Source: a virus. Taken from it: a stretch of DNA of 21,614 bases. The notes beneath the pieces are model-generated. The model saw only the letters and a program-made list of their open reading frames with translations. It had not been told where the DNA came from and ran no database searches. How positions within the stretch are numbered: position 1 is the stretch's first letter; every line of letters begins with the position of its first letter. The stretch covers positions 1 through 21,614 of the IMG/VR virus record IMGVR_UViG_3300030090_002310; one strand, written 5' to 3'. Positions 13,633 through 20,704 of this stretch are shown one piece after another. The translations under genes were made by a program, and so were the position numbers.

Positions 13633-14961
13633 TCAGTCGAATTGTCCCGAGCCAGTGTCACCACCGCCCATCCTGCGTCTCGAGCGTCTGTTGTCTGCAT
13701 AGACGCCCATGACCTTGATGTTCGGCAGTTGCTCACCGTCTCTAATGCTCATACCAATCCTACCGTAGACCAGAACTGTGCTCTTCTCGGCGTAGCCCCA
13801 CAGTTCGTCATCCACGTCCTCAAAGTGGAACGGGTTAGTCATGTCGTGACAGGCACTGCCTACCCAGCACATGACCTCGCTGCCGTTCCCACCTCCGTGT
13901 ATGTTCTGTAGACCCATGCTGGTGAGCGACAGGGAGTACCCCCTGCCGTCCTCGTCATACTCGTTGTCCCTGCCCTCGGTGTTCATCCTGCTGACAGTGC
14001 CCTTGGTGACGACGAGCGGTCCAGCCGCACCGTCCCTACCATCACTGCCTGTGAAGGTCCTCTTCCTCGACTCGTAAGCCTCCACCAGTTCGTCCAGTGG
14101 TACGTATAGGTCATCGACGAATTCCTCATCCGTCCAGAACTTGAACGGTTGAAGCAGTCTCTTCACATCATCGCTGACGAAGTCATTCGTGTATGCCATC
14201 GTCCTGTCGAAGTCCGAGTTAGTACCGAGGATGTCCTTGTAGTTGTCATTGGTCGATGTCGATTCCCTCACCTGTATGGTGCAGGGCACTCCTAGACGCA
14301 GGGTCATGTTCCTGTTGTCATCAGTCAGGTCTACTCTCCAAGTCTCCACCATGCCCTCGTTGACGAACCTGCTCTTCTCGTTGCCGAGGAAGTAAGCATA
14401 CCTACCCATCTGCGTATGTGGATAGGGGTTGCCCGCCTTGCTCAGGAGGCACAGCCAGTCATCACCCACTCGGAAACCGAGGGACGGAGGCTCCTCTACA
14501 GACTCCTCTGTCTCTATGACCTTGCTGGCTGTGTTGATGTGCCAAAAGGAGCCTTCCTTCATGTAGTGCCCGACTACACCGTCAGACACAGCCGAGTTGC
14601 TGTTCTCCTGCCACTTCTGCGAGGCATTCCTAACGAACCATGACCTCCTGTCGGATGTCCTCATGTCCACCCCTAGGAACTCACCTACGTAGGTGACTAG
14701 GTTGCTACCGCTACCACTCACGGTGGACCGCCTGTCCGCTGTGAAGAAGCCCTCGCTCCAATCCAGCAGAAGGTCCTCGTCCTCTACTCTCCAGTCATCA
14801 CACGCGTACGTATCGGTGATGTGCTGGATGAAGGACTGCGTCACCTTCTCCACTGATTCACTTGTTCTCTCGGCCTGCATCTGGAAGCGCTTCATCACTT
14901 CCTCAGGCCAGTCTTCATTCTTCATTCCCTTCTTGAAAGGGTTCTTTTCATCGTCACTCAT
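13633..14961 (-). CDS. OB-fold protein, candidate RPA-like single-stranded DNA-binding protein
   Basis: The 442-residue protein has a charged N-terminus, a long middle region, and a C-terminal domain (about 310-425) with strands V-T-K-G-T-V-S-R, Y-S-L-S-L-T, V-M-C-W-V-G, V-L-V-Y-G-R-I and N-I-K-V-M-G-V that fit an OB-fold of the RPA type. It ends with a basic stretch and a short Gly-rich acidic tail (G-S-G-Q-F-D), like the protein-binding tail of single-stranded DNA-binding proteins. The position between clamp loader and RecA-like genes supports a role in coating single-stranded DNA. There is no direct sequence match I can name, and its size is large for an SSB. Its start overlaps the clamp loader stop by ATGA. 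Confidence 0.55.
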   Translation of the reverse strand: MSDDEKNPFKKGMKNEDWPEEVMKRFQMQAERTSESVEKVTQSFIQHITDTYACDDWRVEDEDLLLDWSEGFFTADRRSTVSGSGSNLVTYVGEFLGVDMRTSDRRSWFVRNASQKWQENSNSAVSDGVVGHYMKEGSFWHINTASKVIETEESVEEPPSLGFRVGDDWLCLLSKAGNPYPHTQMGRYAYFLGNEKSRFVNEGMVETWRVDLTDDNRNMTLRLGVPCTIQVRESTSTNDNYKDILGTNSDFDRTMAYTNDFVSDDVKRLLQPFKFWTDEEFVDDLYVPLDELVEAYESRKRTFTGSDGRDGAAGPLVVTKGTVSRMNTEGRDNEYDEDGRGYSLSLTSMGLQNIHGGGNGSEVMCWVGSACHDMTNPFHFEDVDDELWGYAEKSTVLVYGRIGMSIRDGEQLPNIKVMGVYADNRRSRRRMGGGDTGSGQFD

Positions 14962-15896
14962 TGTGTCACTTCCTTTTTCATTTTGGCTACCATGTAATCA
15001 CAGTAGGAATAGTCATCTCCGGGCCATGTATGCTTGTGCACCATCAAATCACCGTACACTGCCATAATGCTCCATATCGAATCTAAAGCCTCATCACTCT
15101 CAAAGTGTGAGTATATGTTGCGATAGAACCCGTTCAGAACATAGTGCAGAGGCTGCCCTGCATCCAATAGTCCATGAAGGTTCTGCCTGAGTCTGAGCCA
15201 ATCGCCCTCTACAGCACGCTCCACGCTATCGTCATTGCTCATGGCCGCAAGCATCTCCACACGCTCCTCTATCTCCTGCACGTCTATCGAATCTAGGAAC
15301 ATGATGCATGAGCGCATGTCGCCGTTCATCAGTTCCACTAGGTCCTTGAGGGCCTCATGGGAACCAACGGTAGCGAACTCTTGCTCTATCAGCGATTGTA
15401 GCCTAGCCGCACCATCTGCGGGTGACACAGGCTTGAAGGTGTAGACAGAGCAACGTGAGCGTATCGCTGGACGTATCTTCTGCATGTCGTTGCATGTCAG
15501 TATCAACAGAGCATTGCTACTGTGCTTCTCTATCAGTTGCCTCATGGCATCCTGTGCTTGTGGGGTCAGCCCATCCGCCTCATCCAGCAGTATGACCTTC
15601 CTTGATACGCCTATGCCCTTGCTCCTCATGGCGAACTTGAGTTCATTCCGAATGAAGTCTATGCCCCTGTCGTCACTGGCATTGCTCTCTATGAAGTTCA
15701 TGGGGCCGAAGTCCTCCTCGAGCATGAGTCGGGCAATCACGTAAGCAGCACTCGTCTTACCAGTGCCCGGTGGCCCTGCGAATAGCAGAGCCTGTGGGAA
15801 TGTGGTTTCCTTCCACATACTGGCGTCCTTACACAGGGTCTCCAACCCTGCTAGGTCACTCAGTGTGAGTGGTCGTGCTCTTTCCAGTAGTTCCAT
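14958..15896 (-). CDS. Replication factor C small subunit (clamp loader)
   Basis: This 312-residue AAA+ protein has G-P-P-G-T-G-K-T at 41-48 (Walker A), L-L-D-E-A-D at 103-108 (Walker B), sensor-1 T-C-N at 134-136 and the S-R-C box at 147-149 that marks RFC and clamp loaders. Length and layout match archaeal RFC small subunits (about 320). It would open the clamp and load it onto primed DNA. No large subunit is visible, so the viral protein either forms the complex alone or uses host subunits. The ATG has no ribosome binding site and lies about 15 bases past the shared 19-base TATA element, so the message is probably leaderless. Confidence 0.95.
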   Translation of the reverse strand: MELLERARPLTLSDLAGLETLCKDASMWKETTFPQALLFAGPPGTGKTSAAYVIARLMLEEDFGPMNFIESNASDDRGIDFIRNELKFAMRSKGIGVSRKVILLDEADGLTPQAQDAMRQLIEKHSSNALLILTCNDMQKIRPAIRSRCSVYTFKPVSPADGAARLQSLIEQEFATVGSHEALKDLVELMNGDMRSCIMFLDSIDVQEIEERVEMLAAMSNDDSVERAVEGDWLRLRQNLHGLLDAGQPLHYVLNGFYRNIYSHFESDEALDSIWSIMAVYGDLMVHKHTWPGDDYSYCDYMVAKMKKEVTQ

Positions 15897-15910
15897 GGTT
15901 TAGTATACTG

Positions 15911-15929
15911 AGTTAATTTATATAGTCAA
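15911..15929 (-). promoter_or_regulatory. Shared 19-base TATA promoter element, copy 1 (before the clamp loader)
   Basis: On the - strand it reads TTGACTATATAAATTAACT, with a TATATAAA core at 15917-15924. It is identical to the copies at 20322-20340 and 21444-21462. The core lies about 25 bases before the clamp loader ATG at 15896, the usual archaeal TATA-to-start distance, and no ribosome binding site is seen, so a leaderless transcript is likely. The TAA in the element is the stop of the upstream gene. Confidence 0.75.
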
Positions 15930-16344
15930 CAGCCATTTCCTGTTCCTCGTCATGTGCAGTGACCCATATCAGGAACTCATCCCACGTCTTTGGCAGGGGA
16001 TTGTCCATCACCCATTCTAGCATGTGCCATCCGACTCTGTCAGTGATGCTCTGCCTGATGGAGTACATGGTATCCAGCCTGTCTAACAACAGCAACCACT
16101 TTGTCATGCTGTCGTTGTCGTAGTAGTTCTCCTTCAACTCCATACCAAACGGGCTCAGGAATATCTCCACGCATCTCCTCTGCCCCTCAGTTCCGCTTTT
16201 GAACAGGCTGCGCCACGTGATGCGCTTCTGCGCTCGCATACCTAGTTTGGAGTCGCTCCTGTTCTCCACCCACGTCTTCATCCTTAGTTCAGTGAGCACT
16301 ATGCCCAACCCCATCCACTCTTCTCTTCTATCCATCTCAGCCAT
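15913..16344 (-). CDS. Hypothetical protein, 143 residues
   Basis: This protein is not recognised. It is helical, Trp-rich and Arg-rich in the first half and acidic at the C-terminus, with no Cys motif or membrane helix. The ATG at 16344 is preferred because AGGTG lies 6 bases upstream; a GTG at 16353 and an ATG at 16335 are alternatives. The start overlaps the ligase-like gene by 8 bases. The last codons (D-Y-I-N then TAA) are written by the promoter element of the clamp loader gene, so its end is fixed by that promoter. Confidence 0.78.
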   Translation of the reverse strand: MAEMDRREEWMGLGIVLTELRMKTWVENRSDSKLGMRAQKRITWRSLFKSGTEGQRRCVEIFLSPFGMELKENYYDNDSMTKWLLLLDRLDTMYSIRQSITDRVGWHMLEWVMDNPLPKTWDEFLIWVTAHDEEQEMAVDYIN

Positions 16345-17647
16345 TGTCCACACCTACCAAATCCACATACTGCGTTACATCGGAGATACCCATCTCATTC
16401 TCCACGGATATGAAGGTAGGCGAACTCAACACGTTCATCCTCCTATCCACGAAGGGAGAACTGACACTGATTACGATGCACTCGTCCTCGGGTATCATGC
16501 GCCAGTTCTTCTCGTCTTTCTCTATATCACCAACTCTTCTTGTCACATCGTACAACACAGAGTTTTTCTCCGAGAGTATATGAAGTGTGCAAAGACCGAC
16601 TGGTATGAACTCAACACCGTCCAAGGCGGAGAAGGTGATTGTCATCTCCCCATCTACGTTCTTCACACCATCCAGTCTGAGGTAGTGCTTGTGTCCTTCC
16701 CTGTCCAAGACATAGCCATTCATGGATGCAGGAACGAACGGCCCGGTATCGGGGAACCTAATCATCCCATCCGACTTGACGAGCGCCTCCCAAGACTTCA
16801 CCTGCTTGGGCCAAGCAATCGGGTCTTGATGTGACTCAGCATATTTGCGCAGCCTTGCCCTTAACCCTAGTTGCGGATAATCAGGGTATGCCACGTCAGT
16901 AACAACAGTACCAGCACGTTCCACTACCATGTCATCGTTGGCGTAGTCCTTGAGGTACGGAGAGGAACTGGAGAAGTACTGCAATTCTACCTTGCCACCC
17001 GGTATCAGTTGGAAGACACCATCATTGAACTCATTCAATCCATCATGTGGCTTATGCTTGCTCCATCTGCGATACCACCGCTTCCTCAACGCAGCGTTAG
17101 GCTTGCGCCACCACTCTTTCGGGTCATACAGAGCATCAGGGTCATTCTCTATTGCATCTAGTATCTCCCTGTCACTCAGGAACTTCTTGCTGTTGTGTAT
17201 GACTTCTGGGCTGACATGAATCCTACTAGCCATGACATTCAGGAAACGGTCACGCGTAAAGGGCATCTTGCCCACTACCGATGACCAGAACAACTTGGCC
17301 TCTGTCTCATTCATCTGCTTGCTCAAGGGTAGGTACTCCGAGTCTCCTGACACGAAGGCTTCCCTTACGACCAGCATCTCATCCAATGACCAGCGAGAAC
17401 GATTGGAACCACTGCTCTCCGATGCCAGCAGCAGTGCAGTGCTAGTGTTGTTCAGTTCTCTCAACACGTCTATCGGTGTGTTCAGTTCTGCTGCTACTTT
17501 CAGAAGCACCATATTCTCAGTCAAGGTTTCTTCTGGAAAGAATATGTCATAACTCTGCTTGGCTGACCGCTCTATGGAATACAGACTGTTCTTGTTACCG
17601 AGTCGATAGGACTCCCATGCTGCTGATAGTTCGTAAAAGGAGGTCAG
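16337..17647 (-). CDS. Divergent DNA-ligase-like protein with apparent CTG start
   Basis: The frame is open well upstream of the first ATG (17512) and TTG (17524). The extra 41 codons look coding, and the most likely start is CTG 17647, which overlaps the previous stop as CTGA, as ATGA does elsewhere, with AGGGGG 8 bases upstream. The N-terminal 170 residues resemble an archaeal ATP-dependent DNA ligase DNA-binding domain: S-F-Y-E-L at the start, then E-A-K-L-F-W-x-x-V-V-G-K-M and V-S-P-E-V near residues 114-148. The C-terminal part has W-E-A-L-V-K like motif IV, H-K-H-Y-L-R-L like motif V, and an OB-like end. The catalytic Lys motif K-x-D-G is not found in its normal place; a K-S-D-G near residue 291 lies too late. 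It may be inactive or very divergent. Confidence is high that it is a gene and low for the enzyme. Confidence 0.6.
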   Translation of the reverse strand: MTSFYELSAAWESYRLGNKNSLYSIERSAKQSYDIFFPEETLTENMVLLKVAAELNTPIDVLRELNNTSTALLLASESSGSNRSRWSLDEMLVVREAFVSGDSEYLPLSKQMNETEAKLFWSSVVGKMPFTRDRFLNVMASRIHVSPEVIHNSKKFLSDREILDAIENDPDALYDPKEWWRKPNAALRKRWYRRWSKHKPHDGLNEFNDGVFQLIPGGKVELQYFSSSSPYLKDYANDDMVVERAGTVVTDVAYPDYPQLGLRARLRKYAESHQDPIAWPKQVKSWEALVKSDGMIRFPDTGPFVPASMNGYVLDREGHKHYLRLDGVKNVDGEMTITFSALDGVEFIPVGLCTLHILSEKNSVLYDVTRRVGDIEKDEKNWRMIPEDECIVISVSSPFVDRRMNVLSSPTFISVENEMGISDVTQYVDLVGVDNG

Positions 17648-17934
17648 GGTAGTAGCCCCCTGTAGTCATCCAACCACTCGTTCAGTTTGGGCTGCGTCCC
17701 TCGCCCCCTCTCCCTCTTGGTAATCTCCACCACTTTCCTCACGGTGATGCCAGTCTTAGCCGACTTAGCAGCCATGTACAGGCAGTCCACCAGCAGAGCG
17801 TAGTCGCTCCTCTTGTTGGTCCATGTGGGGTCGAGCCGTACCTTCTCGTAGAAGCGTATGGCCTTCATAGTCTGCTTGGGCGACAGCCCGAAGAGCAAAC
17901 CCAGTTGGTAACCTTCGATGACATCGTAACTCAA
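17644..17934 (-). CDS. TFB-cyclin-like protein, 96 residues
   Basis: The sequence fits one cyclin repeat of transcription factor B: G-L-S-P-K-Q near residue 16, A-I-R-F-Y-E-K-V, N-K-R-S-D-Y, then L-Y-M-A-A-K, a T-V-R-K-V-V-E-I-T helix and a final L-N-E-W-L-D-D-Y. TFB guides RNA polymerase to TATA promoters; here there is no zinc ribbon and only one repeat, so it may be an anti-factor, an alternative factor or an unrelated helical protein. TTG 17934 is preferred as start: GGTGA, which includes the upstream stop, lies 4 bases before it. An ATG at 17994 would add 20 residues but overlap the previous gene by 55 bases. The family call is from memory of the fold pattern and is uncertain. Confidence 0.55.
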   Translation of the reverse strand: MSYDVIEGYQLGLLFGLSPKQTMKAIRFYEKVRLDPTWTNKRSDYALLVDCLYMAAKSAKTGITVRKVVEITKRERGRGTQPKLNEWLDDYRGLLP

Positions 17935-17938
17935 CGAA

Positions 17939-18253
17939 TCACCTGTACCGATTGAAGGCATGGTATATCGTAGCCCAAATCTCGTTGTACGCATGGTGCA
18001 GCGTATTGTCTCTCACAGAGTTCTTGAAGTTAGGATAGTCTATGCCATCCACTGCTTCCGCTATCACCTTGGAGACAACGTCTCTCGGTATGAATGCTCG
18101 ATACGGGTAATCCGCATCTGAATCCTTGAAGTAATCGCAATCTGGAAACGTATTCGTAAGGTGTTCCAGTTTCCTCGCTCTCACTAGAAGTTCCGTTTCG
18201 TCATTCCAGTTCTCTACTATACTCAGCCATCCGTCGTTCAGTCCTATCCACAT
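17939..18253 (-). CDS. Conserved phage hypothetical protein, 104 residues
   Basis: The start M-W-I-x-L-N-D-G-W-L-S-I-V, the later Y-R-A-F-I-P-R and I-D-Y-P-N-F-K, and the C-terminal H-x-A-Y-x-x-I-W segment are features I recognise from a common phage and prophage protein family of unknown function. Those proteins are about the same length. A TATA-like promoter lies just upstream, and GGAGAGGAG precedes the ATG by about 5 bases. It heads the unit that includes the TFB-like and ligase-like genes. Its presence in an archaeal virus suggests wide exchange of this family between phages and archaeal viruses. Confidence 0.85.
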   Translation of the reverse strand: MWIGLNDGWLSIVENWNDETELLVRARKLEHLTNTFPDCDYFKDSDADYPYRAFIPRDVVSKVIAEAVDGIDYPNFKNSVRDNTLHHAYNEIWATIYHAFNRYR

Positions 18254-18283
18254 GTTCTCCTCTCCTATCTCTATCAGTTTGAT

Positions 18284-18298
18284 GCTTATTTATAACCC
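18284..18298 (-). promoter_or_regulatory. TATA-like promoter before the conserved phage protein
   Basis: On the - strand GGGTTATAAATAAGC follows directly after the kinase stop. The core TTATAAATAA (18286-18295) is centred about 37 bases before ATG 18253, which would give a short leader of about 11 bases containing the GGAGAGGAG ribosome binding site. It differs from the 19-base shared element, so this unit may be controlled differently. The 45-base gap holds nothing else. Confidence 0.55.
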
Positions 18299-18985
18299 TC
18301 ACGCCACTCGCCTCGCTACATCTTCTATCCTCTGTTGCATGATGTTCCTCGTCTGCGCATCACGCAATGTAGACAGCGCTTGTTCCATGGCGTCTTGACC
18401 GCCATAAGCATCGAATGACCTACCCATCTCTTCCTCTCCCATACCACCATAGAACCTCTCTGTGTGTGGTGGTTTGCTTTGCATTGATTCTAATTCCCCT
18501 ACTTGGGGTCCGAAGGCATCTCCCTTTGGCGCTCCTTGTGCTCGGTAGGGACCAGCACCACCCACGTCCACGTAGGTGGGTGTGCCATCGGGCCTGATTA
18601 GCACGTTGTCCATATTCATACCTAGTACGTCCCAGTTTGCTATCAGAGCCTGTGGGACGAAGTCCCGACGTAGCCTAGACCTGTCCATTGAGAGAGGCAT
18701 TCTCGACAATTCCTCGTACTGAGTCATCATCAGTGGATTCCCATGCACGTCTTCGTGCATCGAAGCATCCGGCACACCTACGCCTAACCTACTGAGATAC
18801 CTGTTCATGTCATACTCGTTCCGTATATGTGCGGGATGCGCCCCTCTCTTCACGACGACTTGCCTACCATCAGGCATCGTGTGTTGCACTGCACCAGTGG
18901 AGCCACCCAAGTACTTGGGATTCTGCTCCTTGAGTAAAGCCCACGCTTTAGCCATGGACGAGAACTCTGAAAAATCATACTCCAT
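18299..18985 (-). CDS. HipA-like / phage protein-kinase-fold protein
   Basis: The 228-residue protein has a kinase layout: Gly-rich loop G-G-S-T-G-A at 27-32, invariant-like K46 in V-V-V-K-R, E57 in N-E-Y, catalytic loop A-N-W-D119-V-L-G-M-N124-M-D-N and a metal-binding V-D140-V-G-G. The N-x-D...N-x-D-N arrangement is typical of HipA-like and related phage kinases rather than of ordinary Ser/Thr kinases. It lacks the larger C-terminal lobe of HipA, and the last 60 residues are Gln and Arg rich. It could phosphorylate a host or viral protein, for example to alter translation or structural protein assembly. Its place after the zinc-finger gene gives no firm clue. AGGTGA lies before the ATG. Confidence 0.7.
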   Translation of the reverse strand: MEYDFSEFSSMAKAWALLKEQNPKYLGGSTGAVQHTMPDGRQVVVKRGAHPAHIRNEYDMNRYLSRLGVGVPDASMHEDVHGNPLMMTQYEELSRMPLSMDRSRLRRDFVPQALIANWDVLGMNMDNVLIRPDGTPTYVDVGGAGPYRAQGAPKGDAFGPQVGELESMQSKPPHTERFYGGMGEEEMGRSFDAYGGQDAMEQALSTLRDAQTRNIMQQRIEDVARRVA

Positions 18986-18995
18986 CTTCTCACCT

Positions 18996-19592
18996 CTAAT
19001 CGAATATACCCTTTAGCATTTCTTCTGCTTCTGTAATCTCCGCATCCTCTTGCACGACTTGTTTGATGTCCATGCAATCAGGGCAGGTCTTCCTCAGTTT
19101 CCCTCTGCCTTCCTGTTGGAACTCTTTGTCACATGCTGCGCAGTGGTAAGTTCTCACCACTGGTTTGTAGCACTTGAGAGCAGACAGTCTTGCGACTTCC
19201 CTCCTGTGCTCCTTCTGACATGCTTCGCATCTCTTCTTCAATCTCCCCTTGCCAGCCCTTTCACCCAAGTCGCAACCGCAGTCAATGCAGGTACCAAGCG
19301 CTCGCACCTTGGGGATGTACGTCTCTTGCCTGTACTTGCGATGCCTCTCGATGTTTATCTTGGCTCGACACTCGTCGCACCATTTGATTCTCCCTCGACC
19401 ATGCTTGACTATGATGGTATCACAACCAGCGCACTTCTGTCTCCGCACGACTCGCTCCACTGGCTTGCGCGTAGCCTTCCTATGTGCATTCTTACACTCA
19501 GCAGAACCACATAGTTTCGGCTGTCTACCTCTTTTCACAGGGTGAATGAATGGCTCTTTACAGACAATGCAAATCGTCTCTTTCGTTTTCAT
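18996..19592 (-). CDS. Four-unit tandem zinc-finger protein
   Basis: The 198-residue protein repeats a module of about 35-45 residues four times: C-x-x-C, about 10-15 residues, a G-R-G-R or G-K-G-R-type turn with basic residues, then C-x-x-C or C-x4-C. Seen pairs start near residues 8, 54, 100 and 149. The linkers are Arg and Lys rich and the last 25 residues are acidic. This suggests multivalent nucleic-acid binding. The start at ATG 19592 is preferred: GGTGG lies 5 bases upstream and it overlaps the small membrane protein stop by one base (TAATG). A GTG at 19601 is the alternative. I do not recognise a family with exactly this architecture. Confidence 0.8.
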   Translation of the reverse strand: MKTKETICIVCKEPFIHPVKRGRQPKLCGSAECKNAHRKATRKPVERVVRRQKCAGCDTIIVKHGRGRIKWCDECRAKINIERHRKYRQETYIPKVRALGTCIDCGCDLGERAGKGRLKKRCEACQKEHRREVARLSALKCYKPVVRTYHCAACDKEFQQEGRGKLRKTCPDCMDIKQVVQEDAEITEAEEMLKGIFD

Positions 19593-19720
19593 TACAACCA
19601 CCCGAATAGTTTTGCTAGTACCAATGATGAGATTATCATGTTGATTGTAGTGGCGATTGTACGGTACAGAGCCAACTCACCGAAGTGCTTCTGACTCCAC
19701 TTCTCGACTTCGTCGCTCAT
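19592..19720 (-). CDS. Small single-span membrane protein, 42 residues
   Basis: Reading from ATG 19720 to TAA 19592, the first 20 residues are charged (E-K-W-S-Q-K-H) and residues 21-41 are hydrophobic (I-A-T-T-I-N-M-I-I-S-S-L-V-L), long enough for one helix. The ATG overlaps the upstream stop (ATGA) and the stop overlaps the four-finger gene start (TAATG), so it is held tightly in the unit. It is too short for many gene callers. A small membrane protein like this could be a holin-like, spanin-like or interaction protein; nothing specific can be read. Confidence 0.7.
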   Translation of the reverse strand: MSDEVEKWSQKHFGELALYRTIATTINMIISSLVLAKLFGWL

Positions 19721-20298
19721 TCAACCACCGCCTCGTCCATCCAGTTGTTCATGGCCTCCACATCCAGTTCGGCCATCGGCACTGGCACTGCCTCCATGGA
19801 CACCAGAGCATCACCTGCTCTAGTGGTCCACGTGTGACCCATCAACTCGTTCACGGCCTTGGTCACTGCCACACCATGCTTGTCGTCATTGGTATCCCAC
19901 TTCTCGTCATCGGTAATCTCCTTGGCTATGTCCTCTATGGCCTTCTTGACCACCACGCTCATCTGCTCTGCTGGCGCATCTGCGGGTACGAAGGCACGTA
20001 TAGCCATCCTCGATAGCCTTGCGATTATCTTCTTGGTGGGCAACTTCGCAGTTATCCTCTGTGTGACAGCAGCGCACCTCCTGTAGCCATAGCCCTTGGT
20101 CTTGGTGTTCCCGTCCCTGTCCGTCCTCAGCACCACGGAGGCACCAGTATCCAAGTCCATCACCAGTATCCTCGGATTGCTGTAGTAGTCCTCATCCGCG
20201 TCATGTCTCTCCCTCTCGGCCTTCTTGAGAGCCATGCCTGCCTTCTGCAAGGCAGAGCCTGCTCCGTCCGTCCACTCATGCTCATTCATCCCATCCAT
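19717..20298 (-). CDS. Hypothetical protein, 193 residues
   Basis: This protein is not recognised. It has a charged N-terminal helix (K-K-A-E-R-E-R-H), a strand-rich stretch with L-V-M-D-L-D-T-G near residue 45, a basic Y-G-Y-R-R segment near 72 and a helical C-terminus. The ATG at 20298 has GGTGA 4 bases upstream and is the first gene after the 19-base promoter copy at 20322-20340. It heads the unit with the small membrane protein, four-finger protein and kinase. The promoter and leader resemble those at 21418-21462. Confidence 0.8.
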   Translation of the reverse strand: MDGMNEHEWTDGAGSALQKAGMALKKAERERHDADEDYYSNPRILVMDLDTGASVVLRTDRDGNTKTKGYGYRRCAAVTQRITAKLPTKKIIARLSRMAIRAFVPADAPAEQMSVVVKKAIEDIAKEITDDEKWDTNDDKHGVAVTKAVNELMGHTWTTRAGDALVSMEAVPVPMAELDVEAMNNWMDEAVVE

Positions 20299-20340
20299 TC
20301 TTTCACCGCCTTTTCATTCATAGTTAATTTATATAGTCAA
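20296..20340 (-). repeat. Extended 45-base promoter-leader repeat, copy A (partner at 21418-21462)
   Basis: Both sites hold the identical 19-base element followed by 26 bases that match at 21 positions through the GGTGA ribosome binding site and the ATG. The spacing is the same at both sites with no gaps. The clamp loader copy (15911) shares only the 19-base part. This is best seen as a duplicated expression cassette. Confidence 0.7.
20322..20340 (-). promoter_or_regulatory. Shared 19-base TATA promoter element, copy 2
   Basis: Identical to the copies at 15911-15929 and 21444-21462. The next gene starts 24 bases further on at ATG 20298, with GGTGA between, so the leader is very short. The TGA of the upstream gene (20337-20339) is part of the element. 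The 26 bases after it match the same stretch after copy 3 at 21 positions, so a 45-base block is shared between these two sites. Confidence 0.75.
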
Positions 20341-20606
20341 GATTCCTCTACCACTCTCACGAACTCGTTGCACTCTTTGCATGCCAGTATCTCCCCTATG
20401 TTGGTGGTCATCACTAGGCAATCCTCGACCATGGTATCGCAGTTGTGGCACATCGTCTCCTTCGCCATCGCTGCCATCAGCACCTCAGCCTCCTCGTCAG
20501 TGCCTGTGAAGTTGAATACCAGTTGGCTTCCTGCTATGTCATAAGTCACACCGTCTAAGGTGATGAATCCATCACTCGTGATTTCATTCGGTGTGTACAT
20601 GCTCAT
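20337..20606 (-). CDS. Zinc-binding hypothetical protein, 89 residues
   Basis: The C-terminal half has C-H-N-C near residue 53 and C-K-E-C near residue 76, a zinc-ribbon; the C-terminus is acidic. The N-terminal half is beta-like (I-T-L-D-G-V-T-Y). GGAGGG lies about 7 bases before the ATG. Its TGA lies inside the promoter element for the next unit. No family is recognised. Its zinc pattern joins at least six other Cys-pair proteins in this window. Confidence 0.8.
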   Translation of the reverse strand: MSMYTPNEITSDGFITLDGVTYDIAGSQLVFNFTGTDEEAEVLMAAMAKETMCHNCDTMVEDCLVMTTNIGEILACKECNEFVRVVEES

Positions 20607-20608
20607 CT

Positions 20609-20704
20609 CTATCCCTCCTCAAGATGGCTATTGTCTGTCCTATGCATTGTCCATTCTAGCCATACATCGTAGTGGTACTTGTGCAGCCATTGCTCGCAAT
20701 TCAT
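20609..20704 (-). CDS. Tiny hypothetical protein, 31 residues
   Basis: Reading from ATG 20704 to TAG 20609, this short gene is Trp, Tyr and His rich and soluble-looking, with no Cys pair or membrane helix. It fills the gap between two clear genes exactly: an ATGA overlap at its start, with GGTGA 4 bases upstream, and a stop 2 bases before the next ATG. These signals match those used elsewhere in the unit, which is the main support for it. Function is unknown. Confidence 0.55.
   Translation of the reverse strand: MNCEQWLHKYHYDVWLEWTMHRTDNSHLEEG

Noticed and set aside
17084-17524. Standard TTG/ATG start for the ligase-like gene
   Set aside because: Neither 17524 nor 17512 has a ribosome binding site, and the open upstream codons look like conserved protein.
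17644-17665. Single fused TFB-like plus ligase-like protein broken by a missing G in a G5 run
   Set aside because: One added G would join the frames, but the CTGA overlap with AGGGGG upstream fits the coupling pattern of the other genes. Kept only as an alternative to check in reads.
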